Source: Lentisphaera marina
GTDB taxonomy: Bacteria; Verrucomicrobiota; Lentisphaeria; Lentisphaerales; Lentisphaeraceae
Length of the DNA: 64,000 nucleotides
Reading direction: 5' to 3'
Assembly: GCF_028745505.1 (NCBI RefSeq)
Contig: NZ_JAQZZL010000001.1
Span: forward strand, 868,001-932,000
A model generated the notes under the pieces. That model did no database searches. It was given only the letters and a program-made list of their open reading frames with translations, and had not been told where the DNA came from. Made by a program: the position numbers and the translations under genes. Below are positions 16,015-25,257 of the stretch, piece by piece. Positions within the stretch are counted from its first letter, which is position 1. Every line of letters begins with the position of its first letter.

Positions 16015-18045
16015 TTATTTAGAAAAATTTAACTCAATTGTTTTTGGCAGAGTCTCTAAAGCTTCTTGAGGAAACTGAACTTGAGTTAAAATAATGCGCC
16101 TAAGTTCCGGTAGTTTTAAAAGAGGACTTAGGTCTTTTACTTTTGTGTGACGAATATCTAAAGTTTCTATTTGTGAGCCTGCTAAGTAGTGCAGATCTTC
16201 GAAGTCAGTATCACTTATATCAAGATGTTGAATAGGTATATATTGGAGAAGTGGGATTTGCCCAAACTGATCGTAGATGCCCAGGTTAAGAAAGTTTTTA
16301 CCTTTAATACGTAGAGACTGTGCTTCACGATTATAATCAAAAACCATATTTTCCCAATGATCATTCCAAAGCTTCAGTGCTTCTTCAATGACTTGTTCGT
16401 AATTATCGAAATTATCACGTGTTTTTATATCGTATGCAATGGCGCGGTAGGCTGTGGCGACGGAAGAGTATCCAAATTCGCGAAGCCCTTTTATAACGGA
16501 TATAAATACTGGGAGTGGTACGTTTTTGTGACCTTTGGAGTATTGGAAATCTGCAGCGTATTTAAGGGCGCCTTCGATGATTTTAAGTTCAGTTTGAGAG
16601 CCCATGAATTTTGGTACTTGTTCATAACGTTGTAAAATAAATAAAGTAAGCGCCATACGCATCTGAGAAGAGCTGTCGTTTGGGTTTTGCTCTAATTTAT
16701 ATTCCAAGCCTTTTAGGGCATTGAGCAACATAGTTTCGGGATTTTCAGTAAAGTTCTTACTATTATAAATTTGGTAATTCCATAGTAGAACATCGGCAAA
16801 ATTATTTTTAACTTCAGCTCCTTGTGCCTTTTCTTTTAGGTAGAGATCTAGAGCTTGTTTTCGTTTGAGAGCACTTTCTTCAGCTTGGATTCGGGCTTCT
16901 TGTTCTGATTTCCAACTTTGTTGTAAGCTGGCGATGAAGCCCATGGTAGAAGCGACGATAAGAAAGACAAAGAAGCAGGCTTGCAGACAAATCATTTTGT
17001 TGCGGCGATAAAAAAATAGAGCTTCTTTAATCACGCTGGGATCTTCTGCTTTAGTAACATAGCCTTGTAAATATTTTGAGAGGTCATTTTGTAGTGCCAA
17101 AACCGATTGGTACCTTTCTTTGGGGTCGACTCGCAGTCCTTTCATGATGATCGAAGAAAGCCCATCGGAGATGTCGGCCAGTTCATTGGCAGCTTGGATT
17201 TTGCCCACAGCGGTATGTTCCAAGGCTTGTGTGCAGCCCTCAGTATTAATGGTGGGAGTAAGGGTGACGAGGTGGTAGAGAATGGCGGATAAACCATAAA
17301 CATCTGTTAGAGGTGTAGGCGCTTGACCAGCAACTTGCTCAGGCGCCATGTAGCCTGGAGTTCCCATAATGAGAGGAGATTCATCTTCAACTAGGTCGAG
17401 TTCTAACATATCTCGATTTAGGTTAAGAGATTTACGCCCACCGATAATTTTTGCTAAGCCCCAATCGCAAACGACGACCTCACCATATTGACCAATCTGG
17501 ATATTGGCTGGTTTGAGGTCGAGGTGGAGGATGTTGATTGAATGAGCGTAGGAAATGGCGTCACATATTTTAATAAAAAAATCGAGGAGTTTGGTGAGTG
17601 GAAAGCGCTCAATATATTCGGCATCTTTATTAGCTAGGCATTTTAAGATTTGTTCTAAACTATGACCATTTTTGAGGTCCATAGTAAAAAAGGGTAAGTG
17701 ATCTTTGTTGACGCCAACTTCGTGGATTTTTATGATGTTGGGGTGATCCAATTGAGCCGTAAGCCAACTTTCGTGGATAAATGAATTATGGTCACTTGAG
17801 CCAGACTTTGAACGAGGAATTGCCATGGCCAAATAGCGACGAGCACGGGTATCGTAGACACGAATGATTTTCTTTGCCCCGCCATGTCCAATTTCATCTT
17901 CGATTTCATAACGATCTTTCTGAGAACTCAGGTAATCTAAAGAAGATGGTTCGGCCACATCCGATTCATCTGAGAACACGTCATCGTAAAGGTCACTTAA
18001 AGCAATTTTTTCATCACTGATCTGTTCTTCTAAGATATTGCTCAT
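16015..18045 (-). CDS. Transmembrane Ser/Thr kinase with displaced catalytic lysine and LRR-like tail (sigma-coupled, copy 1)
   Basis: The ATG at 18045 is preferred; a TTG directly after the sigma stop (18063) is the alternative. Numbering from the ATG, the kinase domain spans about 46-330. The glycine loop is GHGGAKKIIRV and the beta-3 strand is LAMAIPR, so the canonical VAIK Lys is Ala75. Lys58 in the glycine loop lies 17 residues before it, the spacing seen in WNK kinases. The alpha-C Glu is Glu92; the catalytic loop is HLDLKPAN (Asp176), the magnesium loop DWG and the activation segment GTPGYMAPE. A transmembrane helix lies at about 351-374. The outer part ends in repeats such as QHLDISDTDFEDL and ETLDIRHTKVKDL, LRR-like. 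It is translated right after the sigma gene and probably controls or senses for it. Confidence 0.87.
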   Translation of the reverse strand: MSNILEEQISDEKIALSDLYDDVFSDESDVAEPSSLDYLSSQKDRYEIEDEIGHGGAKKIIRVYDTRARRYLAMAIPRSKSGSSDHNSFIHESWLTAQLDHPNIIKIHEVGVNKDHLPFFTMDLKNGHSLEQILKCLANKDAEYIERFPLTKLLDFFIKICDAISYAHSINILHLDLKPANIQIGQYGEVVVCDWGLAKIIGGRKSLNLNRDMLELDLVEDESPLIMGTPGYMAPEQVAGQAPTPLTDVYGLSAILYHLVTLTPTINTEGCTQALEHTAVGKIQAANELADISDGLSSIIMKGLRVDPKERYQSVLALQNDLSKYLQGYVTKAEDPSVIKEALFFYRRNKMICLQACFFVFLIVASTMGFIASLQQSWKSEQEARIQAEESALKRKQALDLYLKEKAQGAEVKNNFADVLLWNYQIYNSKNFTENPETMLLNALKGLEYKLEQNPNDSSSQMRMALTLFILQRYEQVPKFMGSQTELKIIEGALKYAADFQYSKGHKNVPLPVFISVIKGLREFGYSSVATAYRAIAYDIKTRDNFDNYEQVIEEALKLWNDHWENMVFDYNREAQSLRIKGKNFLNLGIYDQFGQIPLLQYIPIQHLDISDTDFEDLHYLAGSQIETLDIRHTKVKDLSPLLKLPELRRIILTQVQFPQEALETLPKTIELNFSK

Positions 18046-18063
18046 GGAGTATTTGATGGACAA

Positions 18064-18654
18064 TTAAAATTCAAGTTCGCGAACGAGTTGCTTGAGACGG
18101 CGTGAAAATTTTTCTTTAACGCGATTTTTTAAGGTATAGACTGAGCCAGTCGTGATGTTCATTTGTGCAGCAATTTCTTCCGTAGGAAGCTGCTTTAGAC
18201 TGAGCTTAAAGACTTCGATAGCAGTTTCGGATAATTGGGACTCCAAGCTATCTAGAGTGATCTCTACCATGTACGAACGCCATTCGCGGTCAATGATTTT
18301 TTCAAAATCACTTTCACTTATGTTTTCCAATAGCTCAAGAACTTCGCTAGCATTTTCTTGTCGTTTATTATAGCGTTGCTCTTTTTTTAGCGAGTCTGTG
18401 GCAGAATTGCGAATAACGCGAGTTAACCAAGAGCGGAATTTCCCTTTTTCTTTAGCATAAAGGCTTAATTTGGACCATAAATTGAGAAGGATTTCTTGTG
18501 CTAAATCATCGATTAGATTTTGTGGTACTTGCATTTGATTAAGCATGTAGAAAATAAATTTTTTGTACGAGCTGACGAACTCTTCCCAAGTATCGTTATC
18601 TGGGGAGTTTTGTGCCCTTTGAATTAAGGTGTATCTCGTATTCCACTTACTCAC
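18064..18654 (-). CDS. ECF-type RNA polymerase sigma factor (kinase-coupled, copy 1)
   Basis: This 196-residue protein has a region 2 (LIDDLAQEILLNLWSKLS, then FRSWLTRVIRNSATDSLKK) and a region 4 helix-turn-helix (LPTEEIAAQMNITTGSVYTL). This is the standard two-domain ECF layout without regions 1 or 3. The start NTRYTLIQRAQNS matches the start of the second sigma factor at 21836-22438 (NTRETLLQKLQKA), showing that the two are paralogues. The downstream kinase follows with little or no gap, and no anti-sigma gene is present. Regulation by phosphorylation, as described for kinase-linked ECF groups in Planctomycetes and for the EcfP/PknT pair in Vibrio, is therefore the natural hypothesis. Target promoters are unknown. 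Confidence 0.9.
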   Translation of the reverse strand: MSKWNTRYTLIQRAQNSPDNDTWEEFVSSYKKFIFYMLNQMQVPQNLIDDLAQEILLNLWSKLSLYAKEKGKFRSWLTRVIRNSATDSLKKEQRYNKRQENASEVLELLENISESDFEKIIDREWRSYMVEITLDSLESQLSETAIEVFKLSLKQLPTEEIAAQMNITTGSVYTLKNRVKEKFSRRLKQLVRELEF

Positions 18655-18918
18655 GCGAAGTCCTTGTCTACTACAATTAATTTCTTCTAGATGCTTAGGT
18701 AATGTCTCATTGTAAAACTAGGCAATAAAAAATGCTAGTTTCTGACTAGTAAATAATATGAAAATATTAAGCAAAGCGATTATCTATGTGATACAGGAGG
18801 AAGAAAACTTTTAATTAGCTACTTCTTATCATCGTCTATCTAAATGCCTAGTTTTTGGAACTTGTCCGTGTATAGAAATTTAAAGGGGACATCAGCGTGG
18901 CATTGAAAAACCCTTGAA

Positions 18919-19683
18919 TTAATCTCCGGCTGTTACACTCCAGATGCCATCCCAGGCACTGCTGGGGCCAGAGGCTCCTACAACCCGGGTAGAGAGTGGG
19001 TAAAGCGACTCAACATGTCCATCAGCAAAAAGATAGTTGACATTTGATCTGTTGTGGAGGTTTAGAGTTGTGTTTGAAGAGCCATCGTTAGATGAACCAT
19101 TAGCACCATCATTAGTTTGAAAGTCTGCCCTGTGTGTAAAGAAACCGCTACCTTGACGAGAGGCTCCGCTACTTGTGTCGACTTCGGTTAAAGCCATTGT
19201 GCCTACAGGATCTGGTAAATCAGAAATTTTTCGATAGGGTGAGCCTGATATGATGCGGTAGCCGTAGTGAGGAACATTGTTTGCAGTCATTGTGACATCT
19301 GCGGCATTTCCAGCTGGCATGGCATAAGTACCTGTATAGATCGTACCTATAATTTCGGGTTGTCTGGAGCTTGGGCAACGCATGGAGTCGATTTTTTCAC
19401 TACTATCCCAAAAGCCACTTGCCTCTTTTCCTGATATGTAATTCCTAATGAGACTGTCCCAACCATCTGTGGAGCCATTAATATTGGCATAAGGAATCTT
19501 TTCATCATTGTCACCATGGTACATGAGAATGCCAATGCCGAGTTGTTTCATATTATTTTTGCAGGAGGCTTGTTTTGCTGATCCGCGTGCCGTTTTGAGC
19601 GAGGGCAATAATAGTGATGCTAATATTCCAATAATGGCTACGACGACGAGTAGCTCTATTAAAGTGAATATTTTTTTTTTCAT
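18919..19683 (-). CDS. Pseudopilin-like protein with H-x9-DG C-terminal domain
   Basis: [20 protein letters not shown] gives a minimal leader with Ile at -1 and the pseudopilin helix; an in-frame ATG three codons upstream is an alternative start. The body carries [19 protein letters not shown] and the C-terminus [20 protein letters not shown], the H-x9-DG block, ending in WSVTAGD much as the protein at 10305-11108 ends in WTTAAGD. These two are thus close paralogues. Unlike the other two pseudopilin genes, this one stands between two sigma/kinase pairs rather than next to hydrolases. It may be the target or sensor partner of that signalling block; this is inference from position only. Confidence 0.87.
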   Translation of the reverse strand: MKKKIFTLIELLVVVAIIGILASLLLPSLKTARGSAKQASCKNNMKQLGIGILMYHGDNDEKIPYANINGSTDGWDSLIRNYISGKEASGFWDSSEKIDSMRCPSSRQPEIIGTIYTGTYAMPAGNAADVTMTANNVPHYGYRIISGSPYRKISDLPDPVGTMALTEVDTSSGASRQGSGFFTHRADFQTNDGANGSSNDGSSNTTLNLHNRSNVNYLFADGHVESLYPLSTRVVGASGPSSAWDGIWSVTAGD

Positions 19684-19808
19684 GTGTGCCATCTTTGTTT
19701 TGATTCATTAATATATATAATTAATCAACAAGCTTAATGAAAATATTGATACAAAAATTTTATAAAAAAATGCACAAATTGTTATAAATATCACATCATT
19801 ATAAGAAT

Positions 19809-21833
19809 TTAAGGGACAATGATGACTTCTATGCCTTTGGTGGCCTCGTTGAGTTGGCGTTTATTGTATTGGCCTTGATGAACAGTGAGTTTTTTAAGCT
19901 GAGACATTTCTTTAATAAAGTCTAAATCTCTGACATTCGTATGACTTATGTTGAGGACTTCTAGTTCGGATCCATGAAGTCTAGAGATATTGGGGACCGA
20001 TGTGTGTGAGATATCGAGTTCACGTAATTGATCCAGACTTAAACTATGCAACTCGAGTACATTAGTGTGACTCACTTTAAGTATTTCGGTTGGTTGGCTT
20101 CGGAAGCAAATAAAGTTTGAGATTGCAGTGTGTGAAAGGTCAATACTTTTACATGGGAAATTTTGTATAGCTAAAGCGGTGTCTAAGTGTGGGTTATTGG
20201 AGATATCTAGATGTTTGGTTTTTTTATTAAAATCAAAGTGGAGAGATTCTATTTTATTATGGATTTTCATAACGCCAACACAGAAAGCAATGCGTTCATC
20301 TATATCGATCTCTGAGAAGGCTTTACTGTGCAGTAATCCGGCGACTTGAGGTTTGAGTTTGTATTTGATACATTCCTCAAAAAGCATCAAGTAATTATCA
20401 TTGGTTAATTTTACAGAATCTTGAGGCTTGATTTCTGAATATTTTTGGCAGATTTTGATCAGGTCGGGGTTAGCAGTGGCGTGAGAAAAAGCTTTCAATG
20501 CGGCATTAAATTCTTGAGAGTTAAAGTGGATTTCCGCTTTGATATGCCAGGCCTCTTTTAGGGAGGGGTCGAGTTCTACGGCACTACTAGAGAAGTTCAT
20601 GGCATCTTTGAAATTGAAAGTTTGTAATGCAAACTTGGCTCGCTCAAGAAAGCGAGGTGCTGCATCCTTATTGATTTTCACTGCGTACTCTTTTTCAATG
20701 CGTAGTTTTTCGGCTAATTGAAGGGCATTGAGTTCTGCGAGTTTGAGATTGTTCATGCCGGCAAAGATGGCGGCGAAGCTTACAATTAAAGCAAAACTGG
20801 AGGCAATTGCGAGGGCTTTGTGGCGTTTGAACCAAAGTTTAAAAATTTTAAATAGGGAGGCATTTTCTGCGGAAGTCGCAAAACCATCACGGTAATTGAG
20901 AATTTCTTTTTGCAGCTTGGTTACTGATTGGTACCTATCCTCGGGTTTGGATGACATGGCTTTGAGGCAAACCGCTTCTAATGGAGCTGGGATCTCTAAA
21001 TCAGTTCTTCTAGCGGAAGGTTTAGGGAAGTTACATTCAGCCGTGTTTTTAATAAGGTGCTCAAGGTCATTGCCAGTGAAGGGTTTTTTATCTGTGAGCA
21101 GGGTGTAGAGAATGCACCCCATAGAAAAAATGTCGGTATGTACACCTTTTTTTTCTTTGACGATACTGGTTTGTTCGGGGGCCATATATCCAGGAGTCCC
21201 TTTGATATTTCCATCGATTGTCATCGTATCAAGGTCATGAGAATTAAACGAGTAACATTCCAAGAGCTCTTCATCGCAATCGGAGGCCATGATTTGCCCA
21301 AGGCCCCAGTCGACGACAACGACATCGCCATAATCGCTGATACGTATATTATCGGGTTTGAGATCGAGGTGAATGACGCCGCGAGAATGTGCATAAGCAA
21401 TGGCATCACAAATTTTTAAAAAGATGTCGAGCTTTTCAATGAGAGGCGGATTTTTCTGGAGTAATTCATCCAAAGATTGGCCAGAAATAAATTTCATTGT
21501 AAACCATGGGGATTCATCTTTGATTCCAATGTCGTACACGGGGACAATATTGGGGTGCTGTAGTGAAGCACTGAGGCGAGCTTCGCGAAAAAAGGATTCT
21601 TTACGAGCGTCACTGAGTTCATCTTTGAGTGAAGCCATGGCAACTTCACGTCCAGTTTTGCGATCTTGGCAACGGTAGATTTTCTTAAGTCCACCCTCGG
21701 TATAAAATTCGAAATCGTGATAACGTTCTTTTGAAGAAGAAATGATGTCGCTTAATGGAGTCGCATCAAGTTCACTAACTTCATCAAAAAGAGAAGCGAA
21801 GTTTTTGTTGAATGCATCTTCAGGGCGCGGCAT
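19809..21833 (-). CDS. Transmembrane Ser/Thr kinase with displaced catalytic lysine, TPR-like and LRR-like regions (sigma-coupled, copy 2)
   Basis: The 674-residue protein begins 2 nt after the sigma stop with GGTGG upstream as a weak ribosome site. Kinase domain about 38-315: the loop is EGGLKKIYRC and the beta-3 strand VAMASLK, so Ala67 replaces the VAIK Lys, while Lys50 lies 17 residues earlier as in WNK kinases. The alpha-C Glu84, HLDLKPDN (Asp157), VDWG and GTPGYMAPE are intact. One transmembrane helix lies at about 340-360. Outside it come a TPR-like stretch (ALQTFNFKDAMNFSSSAVEL, then AEIHFNSQEFNAALKAF) and LRR-like repeats (RELDISHTSVPNISRL, EVLNISHTNVRDLDFI). The plan is the same as the kinase at 16015-18045. 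It probably acts on the sigma factor encoded just upstream; the signal is unknown. Confidence 0.88.
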   Translation of the reverse strand: MPRPEDAFNKNFASLFDEVSELDATPLSDIISSSKERYHDFEFYTEGGLKKIYRCQDRKTGREVAMASLKDELSDARKESFFREARLSASLQHPNIVPVYDIGIKDESPWFTMKFISGQSLDELLQKNPPLIEKLDIFLKICDAIAYAHSRGVIHLDLKPDNIRISDYGDVVVVDWGLGQIMASDCDEELLECYSFNSHDLDTMTIDGNIKGTPGYMAPEQTSIVKEKKGVHTDIFSMGCILYTLLTDKKPFTGNDLEHLIKNTAECNFPKPSARRTDLEIPAPLEAVCLKAMSSKPEDRYQSVTKLQKEILNYRDGFATSAENASLFKIFKLWFKRHKALAIASSFALIVSFAAIFAGMNNLKLAELNALQLAEKLRIEKEYAVKINKDAAPRFLERAKFALQTFNFKDAMNFSSSAVELDPSLKEAWHIKAEIHFNSQEFNAALKAFSHATANPDLIKICQKYSEIKPQDSVKLTNDNYLMLFEECIKYKLKPQVAGLLHSKAFSEIDIDERIAFCVGVMKIHNKIESLHFDFNKKTKHLDISNNPHLDTALAIQNFPCKSIDLSHTAISNFICFRSQPTEILKVSHTNVLELHSLSLDQLRELDISHTSVPNISRLHGSELEVLNISHTNVRDLDFIKEMSQLKKLTVHQGQYNKRQLNEATKGIEVIIVP

Positions 21834-21835
21834 GA

Positions 21836-22438
21836 TTAGCCACCAAGTTCTAAGTTGAGACGAGCAATTTCTTTGATCATGACTTTACGGATGCGTGATT
21901 TATGAACTCGCACACTGCTTTCTGGGATATCGTGTTTCTCCGCAATATCCTCGTTACTCATTTCGTTCATTGAATCTTCAAAAGTTTGTCTGGCCATATC
22001 GGAAAAGCTATTTTTTACATTATTCCAAGCCATGTTGGAGATATAACTCTTCCATTCGAGTTCGGCGATTTTATCGATCTCGGGCTCATTAATCATGTCC
22101 AGTGATGAGAGGACATTATCATAGCTCACGTTTTGTTGACTTTGGCGATTAGCTTTTGATTTGAAGTGATTGTATGTAGTGTTGCGAATGAGGACGCAGA
22201 GCCAAGTACGGAAACGACATTTTTCATTTTGGTATTCAAATTTGGGGAGGGCCTTCCAAACTTTGATAAGTACATCTTGAAGTAGGTCTTCACTGGTATT
22301 CATATCGACGCCAAAGCTACGAATAACTACGTAGATGTAACCCTCGTAGTATTTGACGAATTCATCCCAAGAATTTTCGTCTTCGGCCTTTTGCAATTTC
22401 TGCAAAAGTGTTTCTCTAGTATTGTATTTTTCGCTCAT
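21836..22438 (-). CDS. ECF-type RNA polymerase sigma factor (kinase-coupled, copy 2)
   Basis: The 200-residue protein has region 2 (SEDLLQDVLIKVWKAL and FRTWLCVLIRNTTYNHFK) and a C-terminal helix-turn-helix (MSNEDIAEKHDIPESSVRVH). Its N-terminus and overall plan match the sigma factor at 18064-18654, so the two sigma/kinase pairs arose by duplication. The two copies differ substantially in region 4, suggesting they read different promoters. No anti-sigma gene is adjacent. The kinase gene follows after 2 nt, so the pair is almost certainly co-translated. The gene begins 70 bp from the end of the upstream lipoprotein gene, and may be read from a promoter in that gap or from further upstream. 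Confidence 0.9.
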   Translation of the reverse strand: MSEKYNTRETLLQKLQKAEDENSWDEFVKYYEGYIYVVIRSFGVDMNTSEDLLQDVLIKVWKALPKFEYQNEKCRFRTWLCVLIRNTTYNHFKSKANRQSQQNVSYDNVLSSLDMINEPEIDKIAELEWKSYISNMAWNNVKNSFSDMARQTFEDSMNEMSNEDIAEKHDIPESSVRVHKSRIRKVMIKEIARLNLELGG

Positions 22439-22508
22439 GAATTATCTCGTTTTTAGAAATTACGGAGTGAAGTAATAATTTGCAATGGGAATTATCGAGA
22501 TGATTGAC

Positions 22509-24941
22509 TTAATCTTGAAGCTTAAAGCGGAAATGATGGATTAAAGGATTGGGAAGGGGCATGCTGAAACTGTATTCCCAAGATTTACTTTTGTTATTGT
22601 AATCGCTTTGGTAAAAATCTGATTGCGAGCATTTCTCCCACCCTTTCGCTGTTTTGATTTCTAAAATACCTTTGCTTTTTGAGCTGATACCTGTGAATGT
22701 TACTGGCTGGAAAGCCAAGCCTTTTTCCAGACTGAACTCAGCACTATTGTTCTCGACTGCAATGACTAGGGGGCGTTTACGGATAATTGTTCCCTTCTTC
22801 ATTTTAAGAGTTTGTTTATTTTGCTCGGCTTCACGTGAAATCATGGGCCAGTCATTTTCGAATTTTTTTAAGGCAAATTGGAGGCCTTGATTCGTGCCGT
22901 AATAATCTTTGAAGAACTGAGGGATGATAACCATTTCAAAGCATGCCTTGATGGTGTCGCCGGCTTTTAGTTCTTTAAGTTCAGGATTGAGGGTGATGTC
23001 GGCAATGGAAACTTGTCGACGTCCAAGATCGACACTGCGTTCACGAGCCCAAGCGGAAATTTTTTTGCCTTGTGATTGAGCTTCCCAGGAACGAATAATA
23101 ATTCCGCGACTAGCGCCAGCACCACTCTTTTGCGGAGTTGCTTTATACATGGCAACCCAAGGATGTTTTTGATCAAGTTTGATGGCCGCACTTTTGTACT
23201 GATTTCCACCAGGAGAAGCCGTCCATTTTTTGATTAGAGTGGGACCATGTCCTACCGCAAATTCTTTTTCATTCGTGTAGTTGTATCTATCGGCACCTAC
23301 TTGAAAGAGCACGAGGCGGTCAAACTTGATGTCTTTGAGGACTTTATATTCAACATTATAAATCCCACGGACAATATCATCGGTTCTTGAAAGTGATGCC
23401 GTATAAGAGAGCGTCGCGGCTCCACCTAGTAATTCGCTGGAATAATTGACTTCCGTGAGGAGAGGGCAATTGCGCAGATGACTCGTTTTAACTTTAACAT
23501 GAGGGATTTGCTTGCTTTGACCACTTTGGTAAACTGAGAAAAATTCTCCTCCGCCCACATTATTGGTCCAACTCCACTTAGCATTACTTCCCATAGATTT
23601 AACCATGAGGGGACGGACATCAGTGATGGAAGTGGCCAAACCATGTTCTGGATCATAACAGATTGATTCTCCCCAAGCCCCCAAGGCGGACTGTTCCCAA
23701 AGGTGATTGCGATGACCTTTGTAACCTGTGAGAGAAAGTTGATTATGTGAGGCGGCAGGGAGTCCTTTCCATAAGGCATTGACACTGAGGTATTGGAATT
23801 TACGTGTTTGACCCGTAGGGATATTGAGAACAGTGAACCCACGATACCAAGTCCCTTGGAATTTATGAGCTTTGTCGCGGTGCCAATTTTTTGAAAGTTG
23901 AATGTGCTTTCCAGAAGGCAATTGATTTTCTAATAAGACAGCCGAGATGCCTGTAATGGGGCCTGTATCAGGTTTTTTTTGAAAGACGAGGCGGATTTGC
24001 TTATCTTGATCAGACTTGTTGCTGATTTTGAAATTAATAAGTTCTTCGCGCGCATTTTTAGCTTCAATACTTTTACCCACATTAATATGTTCGATATCCA
24101 TGACATAGGCATCGAGTTCTTGATCGTAGTTTATGGGCACGGTTTGCTGCTTTGGTTTTTCTTGCAGAGCAGTGATGCCGATTTGCGAACTCTGCTGATG
24201 AATAAAAGCTTTCGAACTGGGAGTGATTTTAAACGCTAGCGAACCATTGCCTTGAATGATACTGAGTTGTTTTTCCTTTAGTCGAAACTTGCCCTTTTGT
24301 ACACTGATGATAAAGCTTTGTTGCTGCTGATTAGAGATTTTTATTTCTTTATCAGATAGGTTTGTGATCTTATCAAAAGCTTTTAGGTCGAGCTCCCACT
24401 CAATTTTATCACAGTCTTTGAAGTCACTGAAAAAGTTGAGGCTACTCGGCCAAGCTGAGATTTGTAGGTAATCATTAGAGGCGACAGGAATTCCATTCCA
24501 TTTAAGCTCTCTTAGAGTTCTGCGCTGAAAAAAACGGCCGCTCTCAATTAGATCACAGTTGTGCATATTCTCATTATCGATAAATCCTGTGAGTAAGTGA
24601 TTTTGATTCTTGAATGTTTTGGTGATTTTAAAGTCTATGCTTGAACCCTGAGTATTATTGGCTTGCAGTGAACCATCACGCCAAGCTAAGTTGCCAATAC
24701 CCAGATTTTCCGTAGAGAATTCAGCTAAAAAGTAATTGCTTTCCATGACGAACGCAGGCTTATTTTGACTGAGTTTTCCTTGCCAATAAGTTATACTCGA
24801 GTCTTTGTGATCGGAGTAAGCAAGTTGTGCAGGACTTGGTGCTTGTTTCTGAGGGGGAATAATTTGTACAGAACTGACTTTGTTATCACTGCAGGATAAA
24901 AAGCTAAAAAAGAAAAGGAGAAAGGTGAACCTAAGAGTCAT
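22509..24941 (-). CDS. Large lipoprotein of unknown function
   Basis: The N-terminus MTLRFTFLLFFFSFLSCSDN is a lipoprotein signal with lipobox FLSC, so the mature 793 residues are probably membrane-anchored on the outer side. I recognise no catalytic family. The protein is beta-rich throughout, with aromatic stretches such as KWSWTNNVGGGEFFSVY and LWEQSALGAWGESICYD. Its composition and length resemble secreted sugar-acting or sugar-binding proteins of PVC bacteria, and its position next to sigma/kinase modules is compatible with a surface sensor or enzyme. No coiled coil or transmembrane helix is visible after the signal. It is either the first gene of the sigma/kinase transcript or a separate unit. 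Confidence 0.75.
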   Translation of the reverse strand: MTLRFTFLLFFFSFLSCSDNKVSSVQIIPPQKQAPSPAQLAYSDHKDSSITYWQGKLSQNKPAFVMESNYFLAEFSTENLGIGNLAWRDGSLQANNTQGSSIDFKITKTFKNQNHLLTGFIDNENMHNCDLIESGRFFQRRTLRELKWNGIPVASNDYLQISAWPSSLNFFSDFKDCDKIEWELDLKAFDKITNLSDKEIKISNQQQQSFIISVQKGKFRLKEKQLSIIQGNGSLAFKITPSSKAFIHQQSSQIGITALQEKPKQQTVPINYDQELDAYVMDIEHINVGKSIEAKNAREELINFKISNKSDQDKQIRLVFQKKPDTGPITGISAVLLENQLPSGKHIQLSKNWHRDKAHKFQGTWYRGFTVLNIPTGQTRKFQYLSVNALWKGLPAASHNQLSLTGYKGHRNHLWEQSALGAWGESICYDPEHGLATSITDVRPLMVKSMGSNAKWSWTNNVGGGEFFSVYQSGQSKQIPHVKVKTSHLRNCPLLTEVNYSSELLGGAATLSYTASLSRTDDIVRGIYNVEYKVLKDIKFDRLVLFQVGADRYNYTNEKEFAVGHGPTLIKKWTASPGGNQYKSAAIKLDQKHPWVAMYKATPQKSGAGASRGIIIRSWEAQSQGKKISAWARERSVDLGRRQVSIADITLNPELKELKAGDTIKACFEMVIIPQFFKDYYGTNQGLQFALKKFENDWPMISREAEQNKQTLKMKKGTIIRKRPLVIAVENNSAEFSLEKGLAFQPVTFTGISSKSKGILEIKTAKGWEKCSQSDFYQSDYNNKSKSWEYSFSMPLPNPLIHHFRFKLQD

Positions 24942-25257
24942 GGTATTCCTAAAAAGAGATTAGTATCAACACTATTATAAACAATAAATTAACATAAGTG
25001 CTACAGGGAAATAGATGTTTCTGAGGATATTTTATCTATCTCAATATTTGCTAATAGATGTATACCCATATTGTCATTTAGCAAGAACCTAAATAGACAA
25101 ATTAAGCTGCTCGGTTGCAGATCAATTTAATTCCTGATTTCAAAGGAAGGTGTAGATGGTCTACAGCTTAATTATCGCGTCAGTGATGAAAGCACAGGGG
25201 ATGACTTATACTGAATTTGAGTATAAAGAGATTATAAGCTTTTGAGTAAGGATCTAT
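24942..25257. other. Intergenic region without a recognised gene
   Basis: Between the lipoprotein start and the pseudokinase stop there is AT-rich sequence with no plausible coding frame. A short inverted repeat, TTATACT/AGTATAA with a 7-nt spacer near 25206-25226, could be a weak terminator for the pseudokinase or an operator; no T-run supports termination. Confidence 0.5.

Noticed and set aside
18655..18918. Possible small gene upstream of the first sigma factor
   Set aside because: No frame with a start, ribosome site and sensible composition was found; treated as a promoter region.
25200..25230. Inverted repeat TTATACT/AGTATAA as a terminator
   Set aside because: The stem is short and AT-rich and lacks a T-run; it is mentioned only as part of the intergenic description.
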